Source: Cutibacterium porci (lineage in GTDB: Bacteria > Actinomycetota > Actinomycetes > Propionibacteriales > Propionibacteriaceae). From it: a DNA stretch of 64,000 nt. The stretch is from contig NZ_VUMG01000003.1 of assembly GCF_009696315.1 (NCBI RefSeq), forward strand, positions 434,001 to 498,000. Direction: 5' to 3'. The stretch's first letter is position 1; every line of letters begins with the position of its first letter. Positions 20,254-28,928 of the stretch are shown here, piece after piece. Below the pieces are notes generated by a model that saw nothing but the letters and a program-made list of their open reading frames with translations, did no database searches and was not told the origin of the DNA. The position numbers were made by a program, and so were the translations under genes.

Positions 20254-21545
20254 ACTTCGACGAACGCACCGGCCCGGATCAGGGAGTGAACGCCCCGCAC
20301 TGGCCGCAGGCCCACGTGCCTCAATGGTGGAGAGATGCCAAACTCGGATTCTTCATCCACTGGGGCTTGTATTCGATTCCCGCCTGGGCGACCACCGGTC
20401 CCGACTCGGTGCCCCTTGAGCAAGAGTACGCCCATCACCGCTACGCCGAGTGGTACGCGAACACGATGCGCATCCCCAATTCCCCCACCCGCTTACACCA
20501 CGACAAGGTATACGGACTCGGAACGAGCTATGAGGACCTCGCCGACCGGTGGAACCCCGCCCTAGATGCACCTGCCGCGCTGATCCGTCGAATTGCTGAC
20601 GCCGGAGCAGGGTATGTCATCCCGACGACGAAACACCATGACGGATTCTGTCTGTGGGATACCGACACGACCAACTTCAATGCCGCCAAGCGAGGACCGC
20701 ACCAAGATCTCATCAAGGCTTTGCATGACGAAGCACGAGCAGCAGGACTTAGATTCGGCATCTACTATTCGGGAGCGCTCGACTGGCATGTTGGAGACTT
20801 CGGGGCGATTACCTCCGATACCGAGCTATTCACCTTCCGTCGCAATGACCCTGACTTCGCCAAATACTGCGCGGCTCAGCTTACTGAACTTATCGCACGG
20901 TTCCGACCGGACATACTCTGGAATGACATCGAGTGGCCCGATGCGGGCAAAGGGCGCCAGTCCTACGGACTCGCCAGCCTATTCAGCCACTATCTGAAGC
21001 AGGTACCTGGTGGGGTCCTCAACGACCGTTGGGGAGTACCCCACCACGGATTCCTTACTCGGGAATATCGTGACGTTGACGCCAAGATTAACGAGCCGTG
21101 GGAGTCAACACGCGGACTAGGACGTTCCTTCGGATATAACCAGGAAGAATCAGCAGACGAGAGTCTTAGTGGCACTGAGTTAGTTAGGTATCTCGTGGAC
21201 GTCGTCGCGAAAAATGGGAATTTGCTCATTAACGTCGGGCCACGCGCCGACGGGTCAATTCCTGACGTTCAGGCCGCCGCAATGGCGGAACTTGGGCAGT
21301 GGATGAGGGTCCATGGTGAAGCCATTCGGGGTACCCGGCCTTGGGGAAACGGGATCTACGGTAACCAGCGCATCGTCAAGCGTGGAAAAACTGTCTATGT
21401 CCATCTGCTCGACGGGGACGCACTGCACCTTCCTGACGAACTCAGGGGCTTCGACGTCAGCTGGATCGGCAGCCAGAGCAGGCAGACCTCTGTGCCGTGT
21501 GAGATCGTTAACCAGCCAGTCAAGGTCGCGAGGCTCACCGAGTGA
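20247..21545 (+). CDS. Alpha-L-fucosidase, GH29 family
   Basis: 432 residues from the ATG at 20247, which overlaps the kinase stop (ATGCTAA) and follows GGAAGAAG; an ATG at 20235 would add four residues. GH29 landmarks are KLGFFIHWGLYSIPAW (about residue 35), TTKHHDGFCLWD (about 130) and FRPDILWNDIEWPD, which carries the nucleophile Asp. The usual Trp-Phe/Trp-Asp context is slightly altered. No signal peptide is present, so it cleaves fucosyl compounds after uptake. As last gene of the importer/kinase operon it supports a fucosylated glycan or glycopeptide as the imported substrate. Confidence 0.88.
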   Translation: MLNFDERTGPDQGVNAPHWPQAHVPQWWRDAKLGFFIHWGLYSIPAWATTGPDSVPLEQEYAHHRYAEWYANTMRIPNSPTRLHHDKVYGLGTSYEDLADRWNPALDAPAALIRRIADAGAGYVIPTTKHHDGFCLWDTDTTNFNAAKRGPHQDLIKALHDEARAAGLRFGIYYSGALDWHVGDFGAITSDTELFTFRRNDPDFAKYCAAQLTELIARFRPDILWNDIEWPDAGKGRQSYGLASLFSHYLKQVPGGVLNDRWGVPHHGFLTREYRDVDAKINEPWESTRGLGRSFGYNQEESADESLSGTELVRYLVDVVAKNGNLLINVGPRADGSIPDVQAAAMAELGQWMRVHGEAIRGTRPWGNGIYGNQRIVKRGKTVYVHLLDGDALHLPDELRGFDVSWIGSQSRQTSVPCEIVNQPVKVARLTE

Positions 21546-21841
21546 GGATGGATCCCAATCATGTGGTCAATACTGACCCCGAGGGAACCTCCTAGTGATG
21601 AGGGCAATGGAACCGGCAAGTTCGACCCTGGTGAAGCCAAACCTGAAAAGTCACCGAAGCGCAACCCGTTCGTCCGCACGCAGCGGTTCCAGTATTTGAG
21701 GGCGTGTCCCCCGGGGCCCAGCCGTTGCAACCTCGTACTCATGCATAAGAATGGGGCGTGACGCGGCAAGCTATCCTGCGAGCCATGCCGACTACTCATA
21801 TTCACGAGATTGGCCGCTACGTCTAGGCTGGAACAACCCGT
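21546..21841. other. Spacer after the fucosidase
   Basis: About 300 bp with no convincing gene. Short open frames exist on both strands but none has a ribosome site or recognisable motif. Confidence 0.5.
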
Positions 21842-21850
21842 AGGAGGATC

Positions 21851-22459
21851 GTGACCGAGCAGCCCATGCACCCAAAGCCCCGCCATGCAGAGCCAGGGGA
21901 CGTCTCCCCGAGCGTAGAACCGCATGCAAGCGCTGAGACAATTGCCACTCTTCCTCCACCTGAAGACCCCAAAGAAGTCGCATCGTCGGCACGAGCAGGG
22001 CAGACCGCCGCTGGGCTCTATTTCGCTGCAGCAGTGACTGCCACCGCTGCACTCCTAACCGCATGGTGGCAGTCCATCCACATGCAGACTTTTACCCAAG
22101 CGACGAACCTCATGACGTGGACCCACCCTCGCCCCGGATCCCTGGCATCAGTGCTCCTGGCTACCGCCATGATGTCCATCGCCGCCGCGATGGTGGCTAT
22201 GCCTGGAATCCTGGCTGTCAGTACCTGGCTTGGACGCCGGTGGGTACGTTGGGGCGCCATCGGCGGAATCGCGGTCGGCTGCGCAGCTGTCACCCTCAAC
22301 TGGGTGTCGTGGATCGGGATGCCATTCCTTATAGCCGCCGGCGTCATGGTCTGGTTGCCGTCAGTACGCCGTTGGATGGATTCATTGCACCCGGCTAGCC
22401 ACAAAACCGAGCATCCGACTGCCGCAGTGAGTTACGGTAGGGTTCCGCAACACTATTGA
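21851..22459 (+). CDS. Small integral membrane protein of unknown function
   Basis: 202 residues starting at a GTG with AGGAGG 3 nt upstream. A hydrophilic Pro/Glu-rich N-terminus of about 55 residues is followed by three or four hydrophobic segments (about residues 60-80, 105-130, 140-160 and 160-172) and a short polar tail. I recognise no family motif. It stands alone between the fucosidase operon and tRNA-Gly, so context gives no function. Confidence 0.75.
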   Translation: MTEQPMHPKPRHAEPGDVSPSVEPHASAETIATLPPPEDPKEVASSARAGQTAAGLYFAAAVTATAALLTAWWQSIHMQTFTQATNLMTWTHPRPGSLASVLLATAMMSIAAAMVAMPGILAVSTWLGRRWVRWGAIGGIAVGCAAVTLNWVSWIGMPFLIAAGVMVWLPSVRRWMDSLHPASHKTEHPTAAVSYGRVPQHY

Positions 22460-22520
22460 GCTATCCCGGGTCGCACAGCTCTGGCGTTGTGCGCTAAACT
22501 GTCTCAAGTCTTTTGACGTT

Positions 22521-22594
22521 GCGGGCGTAGCTCAATGGTAGAGCGCCAGCTTCCCAAGCTGGACACGCGGGTTCGATTCCCGTCGCCCGCTCCA
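22521..22594 (+). tRNA. tRNA-Gly(CCC)
   Basis: A full cloverleaf folds: acceptor GCGGGCG / CGCCCGC, D stem GCTC / GAGC, anticodon stem CCAGC / GCTGG with loop TTCCCAA (anticodon CCC), T arm GCGGG-TTCGATT-CCCGT, discriminator T and encoded CCA. Its 3' half is duplicated at 32854, marking it as the integration target of the island that follows. Confidence 0.97.
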
Positions 22595-22620
22595 CTATGA
22601 CCTCGCATTTGATAAGGCCC
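22551..22620 (+). repeat. Direct repeat, left copy (attachment-type site in tRNA-Gly)
   Basis: This 70-bp segment covers the tRNA from the anticodon loop to CCA plus 26 bp beyond. It recurs without mismatch at 32854-32923. Sequence beyond the repeat is still related in both copies (recombinase 3' ends), so the repeat is the conserved core of a larger homology. Confidence 0.9.
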
Positions 22621-22782
22621 GGGTTGCGTTTGGCGAGTATGCCCTTGGGGGTCTAAATTCCGGCGAGCGTTGGCGAGTTCACGTTTACCCTGGTCAGCGC
22701 GTTGGCGAGTTGAGCATCAGCTAGTTACGGGCATGAAAATGCCCGCCCTCATATGAGCCGGGCTCGGCTACGCGGAACAGTT

Positions 22783-23665
22783 CTACAGGTCGATGGTGAG
22801 TGCACGTCCGTCGCGGAAGAAGAACTCAATGGCTTCTTCCCTGACGATGGCGTGGTCGATGAGGGCAGTCCACTGGGTTGGCTGGAACGTGCTGACCGGC
22901 GCGGCTGAGAGTTGGTCGTATGCGGCAAGCAGCGCGTTGTGTTTGACTTGGCGCTCGTTGATCTGCCCCTCCAGGTTCTTCAATCGGTCGGTGACGTGGT
23001 TGTAGTCGGTCTCGATGCGTTTGATCTGCTTGGCGTACTTGTCCTGGTCGGTAGCAACATGCTGGTTGTGTGCCACCATCGCTGTGAACGCGGCCTCTAG
23101 TTCAGCCTGCCGCTCGGCCACGTGCTCCCGCTCAGCTTCAAGGCTCGTTTGTGTCAAAAACGGTTGCGAGGTCTTCACGAAGGCCCGGATCCTCGAGGGT
23201 AGCTGAGTTGTGACAGCGCGGCCAGGAAGGCGGTCTTGATTTGGTGGTCACGAAGCGTTGGCGTAGGGCAGACGTGGTCGCCTGCGTGTTTGTTGTTGAA
23301 GTGCCACGCGGTGTGTTTGTTCGTGGTCGATGACCAGGTTTTCCATCCGTACCAGCCGCCACAGTCGGCGCATTTCAGGCGGGAAGAAAACAGGTGGAGT
23401 TTCGAGCCGCTTCCTTCCCCGTGACGGGTGGCTATTTCGTATTGGACTTGATCCCACACGCCAGGGTCGATGATCGGCTCGTGGTTTCCGGTGACGTAGT
23501 ACTGGGCAACCTCACCATCGTTACGCTTGATGGTCTTGGTCAAGAAATCAGCAGTGTACGTCTTCTGTAAGAGGGCGTCGCCTTTGTATTTCTCGTTAGA
23601 TAGGACTGCCTGAAGCGCCTCACCCTCGGATGCGCCACCTCCAAGGGGTCTGGTGGCCGGGATGG
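22783..23665 (-). pseudogene. Large serine recombinase, C-terminal remnant
   Basis: Readable parts in order: a recombinase domain (ALQAVLSNEKYKGDALLQKT, then GEVAQYYVTGNHEPIIDPGV), half of a zinc ribbon (LKCADCGGWYG), and, after two frame changes near 23145-23215, a coiled-coil segment (EAEREHVAERQAELEAAF) and the family-typical end (EEAIEFFFRDGR). The catalytic N-terminus is missing and the start is fused in frame to the end of the next recombinase, at about 23665. This is a deletion product of two tandem recombinase genes, both non-functional. Confidence 0.85.
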
Positions 23666-24898
23666 CTGTGACGGTGGTGCCATCCTTCAGCGTGATGTCG
23701 AGCCGATCGGGATACGCGTGGATCACGTCGAGGTGCTCTGCGACGGCATCCTCATCGAAACGCTCGAGGCCGAGGATGTCGGCCATGAGGTTTTCGAGCA
23801 CGGTTTCGCGTAGATTGTGGCTCCCGCACGGGTTGCCGTGTCCTTTGCAGGCGTTCCAGCAGCGCCAGAATTTGTAGTCAGGCACGGTGGCGCGTGTGCG
23901 GGTTTTGCGTTGATAGTTACACCCGCAGGCTGGGCAGGTGATCTTGCCAGTGAAGCACCCGGTGTTTTCGACGGGGTCGCTGCCGGGCCGATTTCTCGAC
24001 GGCGGGCGATCTCGGCTTGCGCCTGGTCAAACAGCTCAGGGTCGATGATCGCGGGCAGGGCTCCTTCGACCCAGTATTTAGGTAGTTCGCCGGTACTCGT
24101 TGCCAATGGCGGATGCGGGGCGCAAACGTCTTTTGCAGCATCTGGCAGCCTTTGTAGCGTTCGTTTTCCAGCATGCGCCGCATCACCGACCCGTAGAATC
24201 TGCCTCCGCCACGCGACCGGTGCCCGCATTGAGCCAGGTTGCGGTCTTCTCCGGCGAAATACCGGCTAGGTAGTCGGCGAACAGCAGGCGCACGATCTTG
24301 GCTTCGTCGTCGTTAATAACGAAGCCGTTCCCGGCCCAGTCGTAGCCATAGATCCAAAACGAGTTCGTGCCGCCTTGCGTGTAGCGCTTTCGGATCGCCC
24401 ATTTCACGTTGCGTTGCAGGGGGCGGGATTCTTCTTGGGCAAACGACGCCAGCAGCGTGAGCAACAGTTCACCATCGGCGGTATTGGTGTCAGTGCTTTC
24501 TCGTTCGAACCGTACCGCCACACCCAGGGCTTTTAGTTCGCAGATGGTTTCTAGTAAGTCGACGGTGTTTCGGGCAAGCCGCGAGATTGACTTGCACAGC
24601 ACGCTACCGATCAGGCCTGCGCGTGCTGTGGTTATGAGGTCTTGGAAACCGGGGCGATTGGTCGACGTGCCAGTGATGCCCAGATCGGAGAACACTCCGG
24701 CGTATTCCCAACCGGGTGTGGCTTGGATGAGCCGCGAATAATGGGAGACCTGCGCAGCCAAGGATGCCGGTAGGCGTCCCGAATCATCACTGACCCGGGC
24801 ATAGGCCGCCACCCGCACCACCGTAGGTGGGCCGGTCGCGCAGGGATAACCCGTAGCCCTGGTGGGGCTTTTTGTAATGGGATTTGATTGATTGTCAT
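23666..24898 (-). pseudogene. Large serine recombinase, frameshifted
   Basis: The likely start is ATG 24898 (MTINQIPLQKAPPGLRVIPA), followed by a frame change near 24825 into the catalytic domain: VAAYARVSDD with the nucleophile Ser, then SISRLARNTVDLL and SFAQEESRPLQRNVKWAIRKR. Around 24185 the frame changes again into MRRMLENERYKGCQMLQKTF, and again near 23880 into the C-terminal CKGHGNPCGSHNLRETVLEN. At least three frameshifts make it inactive. Such enzymes normally integrate and excise actinobacterial elements; pairs of them in tandem are common. Confidence 0.88.
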
Positions 24899-24902
24899 GG
24901 TT

Positions 24903-25109
24903 CTATACACGCTCTAAAGCGGGTGTATATCCAGTCGCTGTGGCCAAGAACTGGCGCGACTGATACACCGGCGGCGCAGCGAGCATGTGCCGGGTGTAGA
25001 TCTCGAACGCTGCCTTGGCGGGAAGCAGGTCCGCAGCCACCAGGCAGGTAAGAATGTCGCCGACCTTGATGGCGTGCAGCTCGCTGATGAAACGATCCGG
25101 GCTAGCCAT
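24903..25109 (-). CDS. Small hypothetical protein of the recombinase module
   Basis: 68 residues from ATG 25109, ending 5 nt before the recombinase start. The sequence looks like a real folded protein (FISELHAIKVGDILTCLVA, helix-rich) but I recognise no family. Its position suggests a recombinase accessory factor. No clear ribosome site precedes it, and the flanking genes are broken, so it may be expressed poorly or not at all. Confidence 0.5.
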   Translation of the reverse strand: MASPDRFISELHAIKVGDILTCLVAADLLPAKAAFEIYTRHMLAAPPVYQSRQFLATATGYTPALERV

Positions 25110-25141
25110 CGCGTCACGAACCGCAGGCTGTTGGTGGGCGA

Positions 25142-25525
25142 TTATTTACGGCCCCCACGAGTACCGAAACGAGCAAGCACATAGCAGGCGTGACAGCAAT
25201 ACTTTTGGCTCGTCTTGACTACCGTGAATTCGTCCCCGCAGCCCGCACACATTGTTGTTCGAGAGCCGCCTGCTTTCACGGATTGGCACCAGGCTTCCCA
25301 GCGGCATGCGGGGCGCAATACTTCGCCCGAGATGTGCGTCCTTCGAGCGCTTAGCCGCACCAGGCGCACACGGATTCGCTGGCGTCGGGGCTGGCTGTGA
25401 TGTTGTGTCGTTGGCAATAGGAGCGCACCTGGTCTCGGGTCAGCCCGCAAAACTCGGAGATGGACTTATATCCCCAGCCCGCGTTTCGCAGGTTAGTGAT
25501 TCGTCGGATTGCCAGTGGAGTCATC
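25142..25525 (-). pseudogene. HTH/zinc-ribbon accessory protein, broken
   Basis: Starting at ATG 25525 the frame gives an HTH-like N-terminus (MTPLAIRRITNLRNAGWGYK) and then CAWCG followed directly by a TAA. Beyond it, in the same frame, reads ALEGRTSRAKYCAPHA, and one frame change near 25300 continues as ACRWEAWCQ and CAGCGDEFTVVKTSQKYCC. Joined, these make a two-zinc-knuckle protein often found next to actinobacterial serine recombinases. One stop and one frameshift disable it. Confidence 0.7.
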
Positions 25526-25617
25526 TAATAGCACAGTCCCTTCACTCCACTGCCGACGAGCTCCGTTTTGTTTAGCCCCAAGAAATGCGGCGACATGCGC
25601 CCACGACGCGGCGACAG

Positions 25618-25634
25618 ATACTCTTGAGGTGTAT
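25618..25634 (+). promoter_or_regulatory. Conserved dyad upstream of the GIY-YIG gene
   Basis: ATACTCTTGAGGTGTAT is an imperfect palindrome 31 nt before the GIY-YIG start. The same 17 bases, in a longer conserved block, precede the broken second copy (34199-34215), pointing to an operator or promoter element. Confidence 0.4.
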
Positions 25635-25664
25635 CCGTGTGCGTTGGCGACAAGGAGGTGGCTC

Positions 25665-26576
25665 GTGGCGGCACCAAGGACTGTGCAGTTGTTCTTGATG
25701 GACGGCTCACCTAACGGGCGAATCAAATGCTCGTTAGATAACTGGGTGGGCAAGGTCTACCTGATCCCCCGCACGGAGATCACACGCTCCAAAGACCGCC
25801 CTGAACTGGCGCAGACGGGCATCTACCTGTTGTTCGGCACCGACACCGAAACCGGCGACGCGTTTCTCTACGCCGGGCAGGCCCGCGAACGGAAGAACGG
25901 TAACGGCGTGCTGGCCCGGGTAGCTGAACATCTGAGTGAAGAGAAACTGAACTATTTCACCCACGCGATTTTGATCATCGATTCAGATAACTCCTTCGGC
26001 CCCACCGAAATCTCCTATCTGGAAAACGCCTTCTACCAGCAAGCACTGGCAGCTGACCGAGTCAAGGCCGTCAACAGCAACGACCCGTCCCCGGGCAACG
26101 TAACTGAGGAAAAGAAAGCCGCCCTCGATGAATTCATCTCGACGGCAAAAATCCTCATCGGTTCACTGGGGCACCGGGTTTTCGATGCCGTCGATGACGC
26201 AAAATCCGTCACACAGGCTTCGTCCCGTTCAGCTTCACCGGGTGCGGAACCGTTGCTGTTCCTGAACTCGGCTGGCGCAACTGGTAGCGGACGGCAAACC
26301 ACCGACGGATTCGTCATCCTGAAGGGTGCACAGCTGCGCGCAGACATGACCCACTCAGCACCAGAATCAGCACGCAAGAACCGAGAAAAATTCGCTGACC
26401 GCATCAGCGACAGCGGTGAGCTGATCCGCGACACCCTCTTCACCTCACCGTCTGCTGCCTCAGACTTCCTCACCGGTTCATCCACCTCAGGCAAGGTCTT
26501 GTGGAAAACCAGTGACGGCATCACACTGCGCGACCTCGAACAAGCAGAACTCAAAGCCACTACCACCAACCTATAA
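25665..26576 (+). CDS. GIY-YIG nuclease-like protein with C-terminal DUF4357 domain
   Basis: 303 residues from GTG 25665, with AGGAGG 6 nt upstream; no other start has one. The N-terminal half has the GIY-YIG pattern: TGIYLLFGTDTE (about residue 47) and FLYAGQARERKNG (about 67), then LENAFYQQAL with the conserved Glu. The C-terminal part (TDGFVILKGAQL, SPSAASDFLTGSSTSGKVLW) matches DUF4357. Proteins of this build are often linked to restriction or mobile DNA. It is the only fully intact gene of the left part of the element. The true function is unproven; a DNA-nicking or defence role is inference. Confidence 0.75.
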   Translation: MAAPRTVQLFLMDGSPNGRIKCSLDNWVGKVYLIPRTEITRSKDRPELAQTGIYLLFGTDTETGDAFLYAGQARERKNGNGVLARVAEHLSEEKLNYFTHAILIIDSDNSFGPTEISYLENAFYQQALAADRVKAVNSNDPSPGNVTEEKKAALDEFISTAKILIGSLGHRVFDAVDDAKSVTQASSRSASPGAEPLLFLNSAGATGSGRQTTDGFVILKGAQLRADMTHSAPESARKNREKFADRISDSGELIRDTLFTSPSAASDFLTGSSTSGKVLWKTSDGITLRDLEQAELKATTTNL

Positions 26577-26760
26577 GCGCGAAAATTGGCCCCGACATCG
26601 CCTCCTAGGGTGAGCTGCTCCCCGTTTGTTGGACTGAGAAATCAGATATCAGCGGAGTGGTTTTATGAGCATGAATTTCTTGGAGCGAGTCGCAGCATAA
26701 AAGCCCGGCTATACTTTACGAATTTTCCGCAGCAAACTTAGGTCACAGCACCAGCAGCCC

Positions 26761-27091
26761 GTGCTCGTCATTCACCGAAGCCCCCGTATCCGCGCTACCA
26801 CCTCCGATGGCATGGTCGAGGGCCGACAGGTGATGGCACGCCTGATAGACGCGCTCATCAAGTCCATCCCAGCAGTCTCGGTGAAGATCGCCAAGCTTGG
26901 CCGAACTCTAGAGAAGGGGCGGGGCGACATCCTGACATTCGTCAAATCATCACAGCTCCAGCAACGGCCCGACCGAGGTTATCAATGGCCAGCTCGAACA
27001 CCTGAGCGCCACCACCCTCGGGCTACGCAGCCTCACCAGACCCCTACTCGAGGCCTGCGGATTCAGACGCGGCCTACACGCTGGAGTGTGA
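26761..27091 (+). pseudogene. ISL3-family transposase, C-terminal remnant
   Basis: The frame from 26761 reads GRQVMARLIDALIKSIPAVS and AKLGRTLEKGRGDILTFVK, and after one frameshift near 26955 reads SNGPTEVINGQLEHLSATTL and LLEACGFRRGLH before a stop at 27091. These are the C-terminal landmarks of ISL3 transposases (LGRTL..., SNGPTEAINGRLEHLRG). The rest of the IS and its ends are gone. Confidence 0.75.
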
Positions 27092-27246
27092 AGAGACCCT
27101 AGTGTGCACAACACTCTCGATTACAGCGATACCGCAGGTAAATGGCAGCCTGATTCGACGAGCTCAATCGCTGCACAGATCTCGGAACTCTGATCCCCAC
27201 CTAAACCGTCGGAGTGAGAGGGCAACAAGTAGAACCACCGCGTCTC

Positions 27247-28005
27247 TTATCCCTCAAAGCTGGCGATACGAAGACCCCTGACGGCCGCAAGAGAAAAGAT
27301 ACCCGCGACGACGAGCAGGGCTAGAACCACCAGGAAGTCCCACAGACGCAGTTCTCCGTTAAAAATCCCACGTACCCACTGCACTTGATAACTCAATGGG
27401 TTAATTCTAGCCAGAATGCGCACAAACACGGGGGCTCCATCAAGACGGTAAAACACTGGAGCTGAAAAGCTCAACGGAAGCATCATAATATTGACGATAA
27501 AGTCTCTTGTTTGGTAGTTCGACACCAAACCCGTGATCGTGATGCCAATCAAACTCCAAAAAATCGCACAAACAGCACCTGCAAGAACCCCGAGAAAGAG
27601 CGGAACCACAGAGAATCCAGAACCAACAATAAGCATGCAAATGACTACAACGCACGCTTGTATGGCAAACACGATTAAGCGCGGAGCCAAAAGACTCGCA
27701 CCATACGCGGACATAGGAACACCTGCTTGTAGCTTCATCGCAGCAAGGCCCCAGCGCCGCTCGATTACCACCCGGTAGATCATCTGTGACAAGGCAGACA
27801 AGGCCTGCATTACGATGATTCCAGGACCCACGAACCGCAAATAGTCCCCGCCTCCGAGGACACCAGACAGTCCCAACCCGAGCAAACAAAAATAAGCAAG
27901 CGGTGAGACACACAACGAAAGACAGTGCCGCCAACTATTTAAACCAGCGCTGGAAATTTCAAGTCGAAGCAATGAATTAAACGAAGTACCCCAGTTCAGA
28001 GACAC
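27247..28005 (-). CDS. ABC-2 type transporter permease of the lanthipeptide locus
   Basis: 252 residues from GTG 28005 with GAGGAG about 9 nt upstream. Six hydrophobic segments are visible, with the ABC-2 segment SFSAPVFYRLDG and the INPLSYQVQWVRG motif typical of bacterial drug/peptide exporters. It follows the ATPase gene by 41 nt. Together they should form an efflux pump for the lanthipeptide or for self-protection. Base composition is lower in GC than the chromosome around it. Confidence 0.83.
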   Translation of the reverse strand: MSLNWGTSFNSLLRLEISSAGLNSWRHCLSLCVSPLAYFCLLGLGLSGVLGGGDYLRFVGPGIIVMQALSALSQMIYRVVIERRWGLAAMKLQAGVPMSAYGASLLAPRLIVFAIQACVVVICMLIVGSGFSVVPLFLGVLAGAVCAIFWSLIGITITGLVSNYQTRDFIVNIMMLPLSFSAPVFYRLDGAPVFVRILARINPLSYQVQWVRGIFNGELRLWDFLVVLALLVVAGIFSLAAVRGLRIASFEG

Positions 28006-28046
28006 CCTCAGGACTCCTCAAAATCGCTTCCCCGCTACCGTACAAG

Positions 28047-28928
28047 TTAATGTTGAGCAGCCCACTTTACTGCTTGGCGAAGTCCCACCGCCTGACGGGA
28101 ATATTCTACGACATCCACACCCGATGGCAAGACTCCCAACACTGTCTTGAAGTCGGTACCACGTGGCACATCCAGAATAATGCTGCATCCTTGCACCTCC
28201 ACAGAGAACCCCTCGACCTTCCCCAAATCATCTGGCGAGACAGCCCGATCCAAGACAACTCGAATAGTCTCTTTGGTAACGAATCGCTCCACAAAATCCG
28301 GCTTACTGCCAAAAAATTTGACGACACCATCCGCAAGGAAAATGACATCATCAATAAGATCTTCTACAGCCTCGAATTCATGTGAGGAAATCACAACTGT
28401 CGCACCACTCTGCCTGACGTCTCGCACATGATCCGCAAAACGTTCGAGATTCTGTACATCTAATCCCACCGTGGGCTCATCGAGCAAATAGATATCTGGC
28501 TGCATGGCGAAAGTCCGCGCGATCATCAATCTCTGCTGCTGCCCTCCTGACAGAACTTCAGGAGTGGCCTTGAGATTGGCATCACCTAAGCCGACCTGGG
28601 CTATGGCTTGATCTGTTATAAGATTGGCCCGGTCTCCCTTCAACCCAGCAAGACAGGCGCCAAGCCAGACGTTCATCCAACCACTGACAAACCAGTCAAT
28701 CACCAACCGCTGCGAACACCATCCAACGCGTGCATCTGCAGTATCAACGCACCCCTGTGAAGGCTCAGACACACCACCAAGCAAATCAATCAGCGTAGAC
28801 TTTCCTGCCCCATTTTCTCCCAATAAGCCGACAACCCGGCCACTGCAGATTTCGAGATGGGGAATATCTAAAACCAGCTTTTCACCATAACGCTTTTGCA
28901 ACCGCTCGATGCGGATAGCCGGGATCAT
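28047..28928 (-). CDS. ABC transporter ATPase of the lanthipeptide locus
   Basis: 293 residues from ATG 28928, which overlaps the stop of the lyase-kinase gene (ATGA). Walker A is GLLGENGAGKST (about residue 37), the signature is LSGGQQQR and Walker B is IYLLDEPTVGLD, followed by ISSHEFEAV. The C-terminal 70 residues resemble the regulatory tail of ABC-2 type ATPases. It is translationally coupled to the modifying enzyme and precedes the permease, the usual layout of RiPP exporter genes. Confidence 0.88.
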   Translation of the reverse strand: MIPAIRIERLQKRYGEKLVLDIPHLEICSGRVVGLLGENGAGKSTLIDLLGGVSEPSQGCVDTADARVGWCSQRLVIDWFVSGWMNVWLGACLAGLKGDRANLITDQAIAQVGLGDANLKATPEVLSGGQQQRLMIARTFAMQPDIYLLDEPTVGLDVQNLERFADHVRDVRQSGATVVISSHEFEAVEDLIDDVIFLADGVVKFFGSKPDFVERFVTKETIRVVLDRAVSPDDLGKVEGFSVEVQGCSIILDVPRGTDFKTVLGVLPSGVDVVEYSRQAVGLRQAVKWAAQH

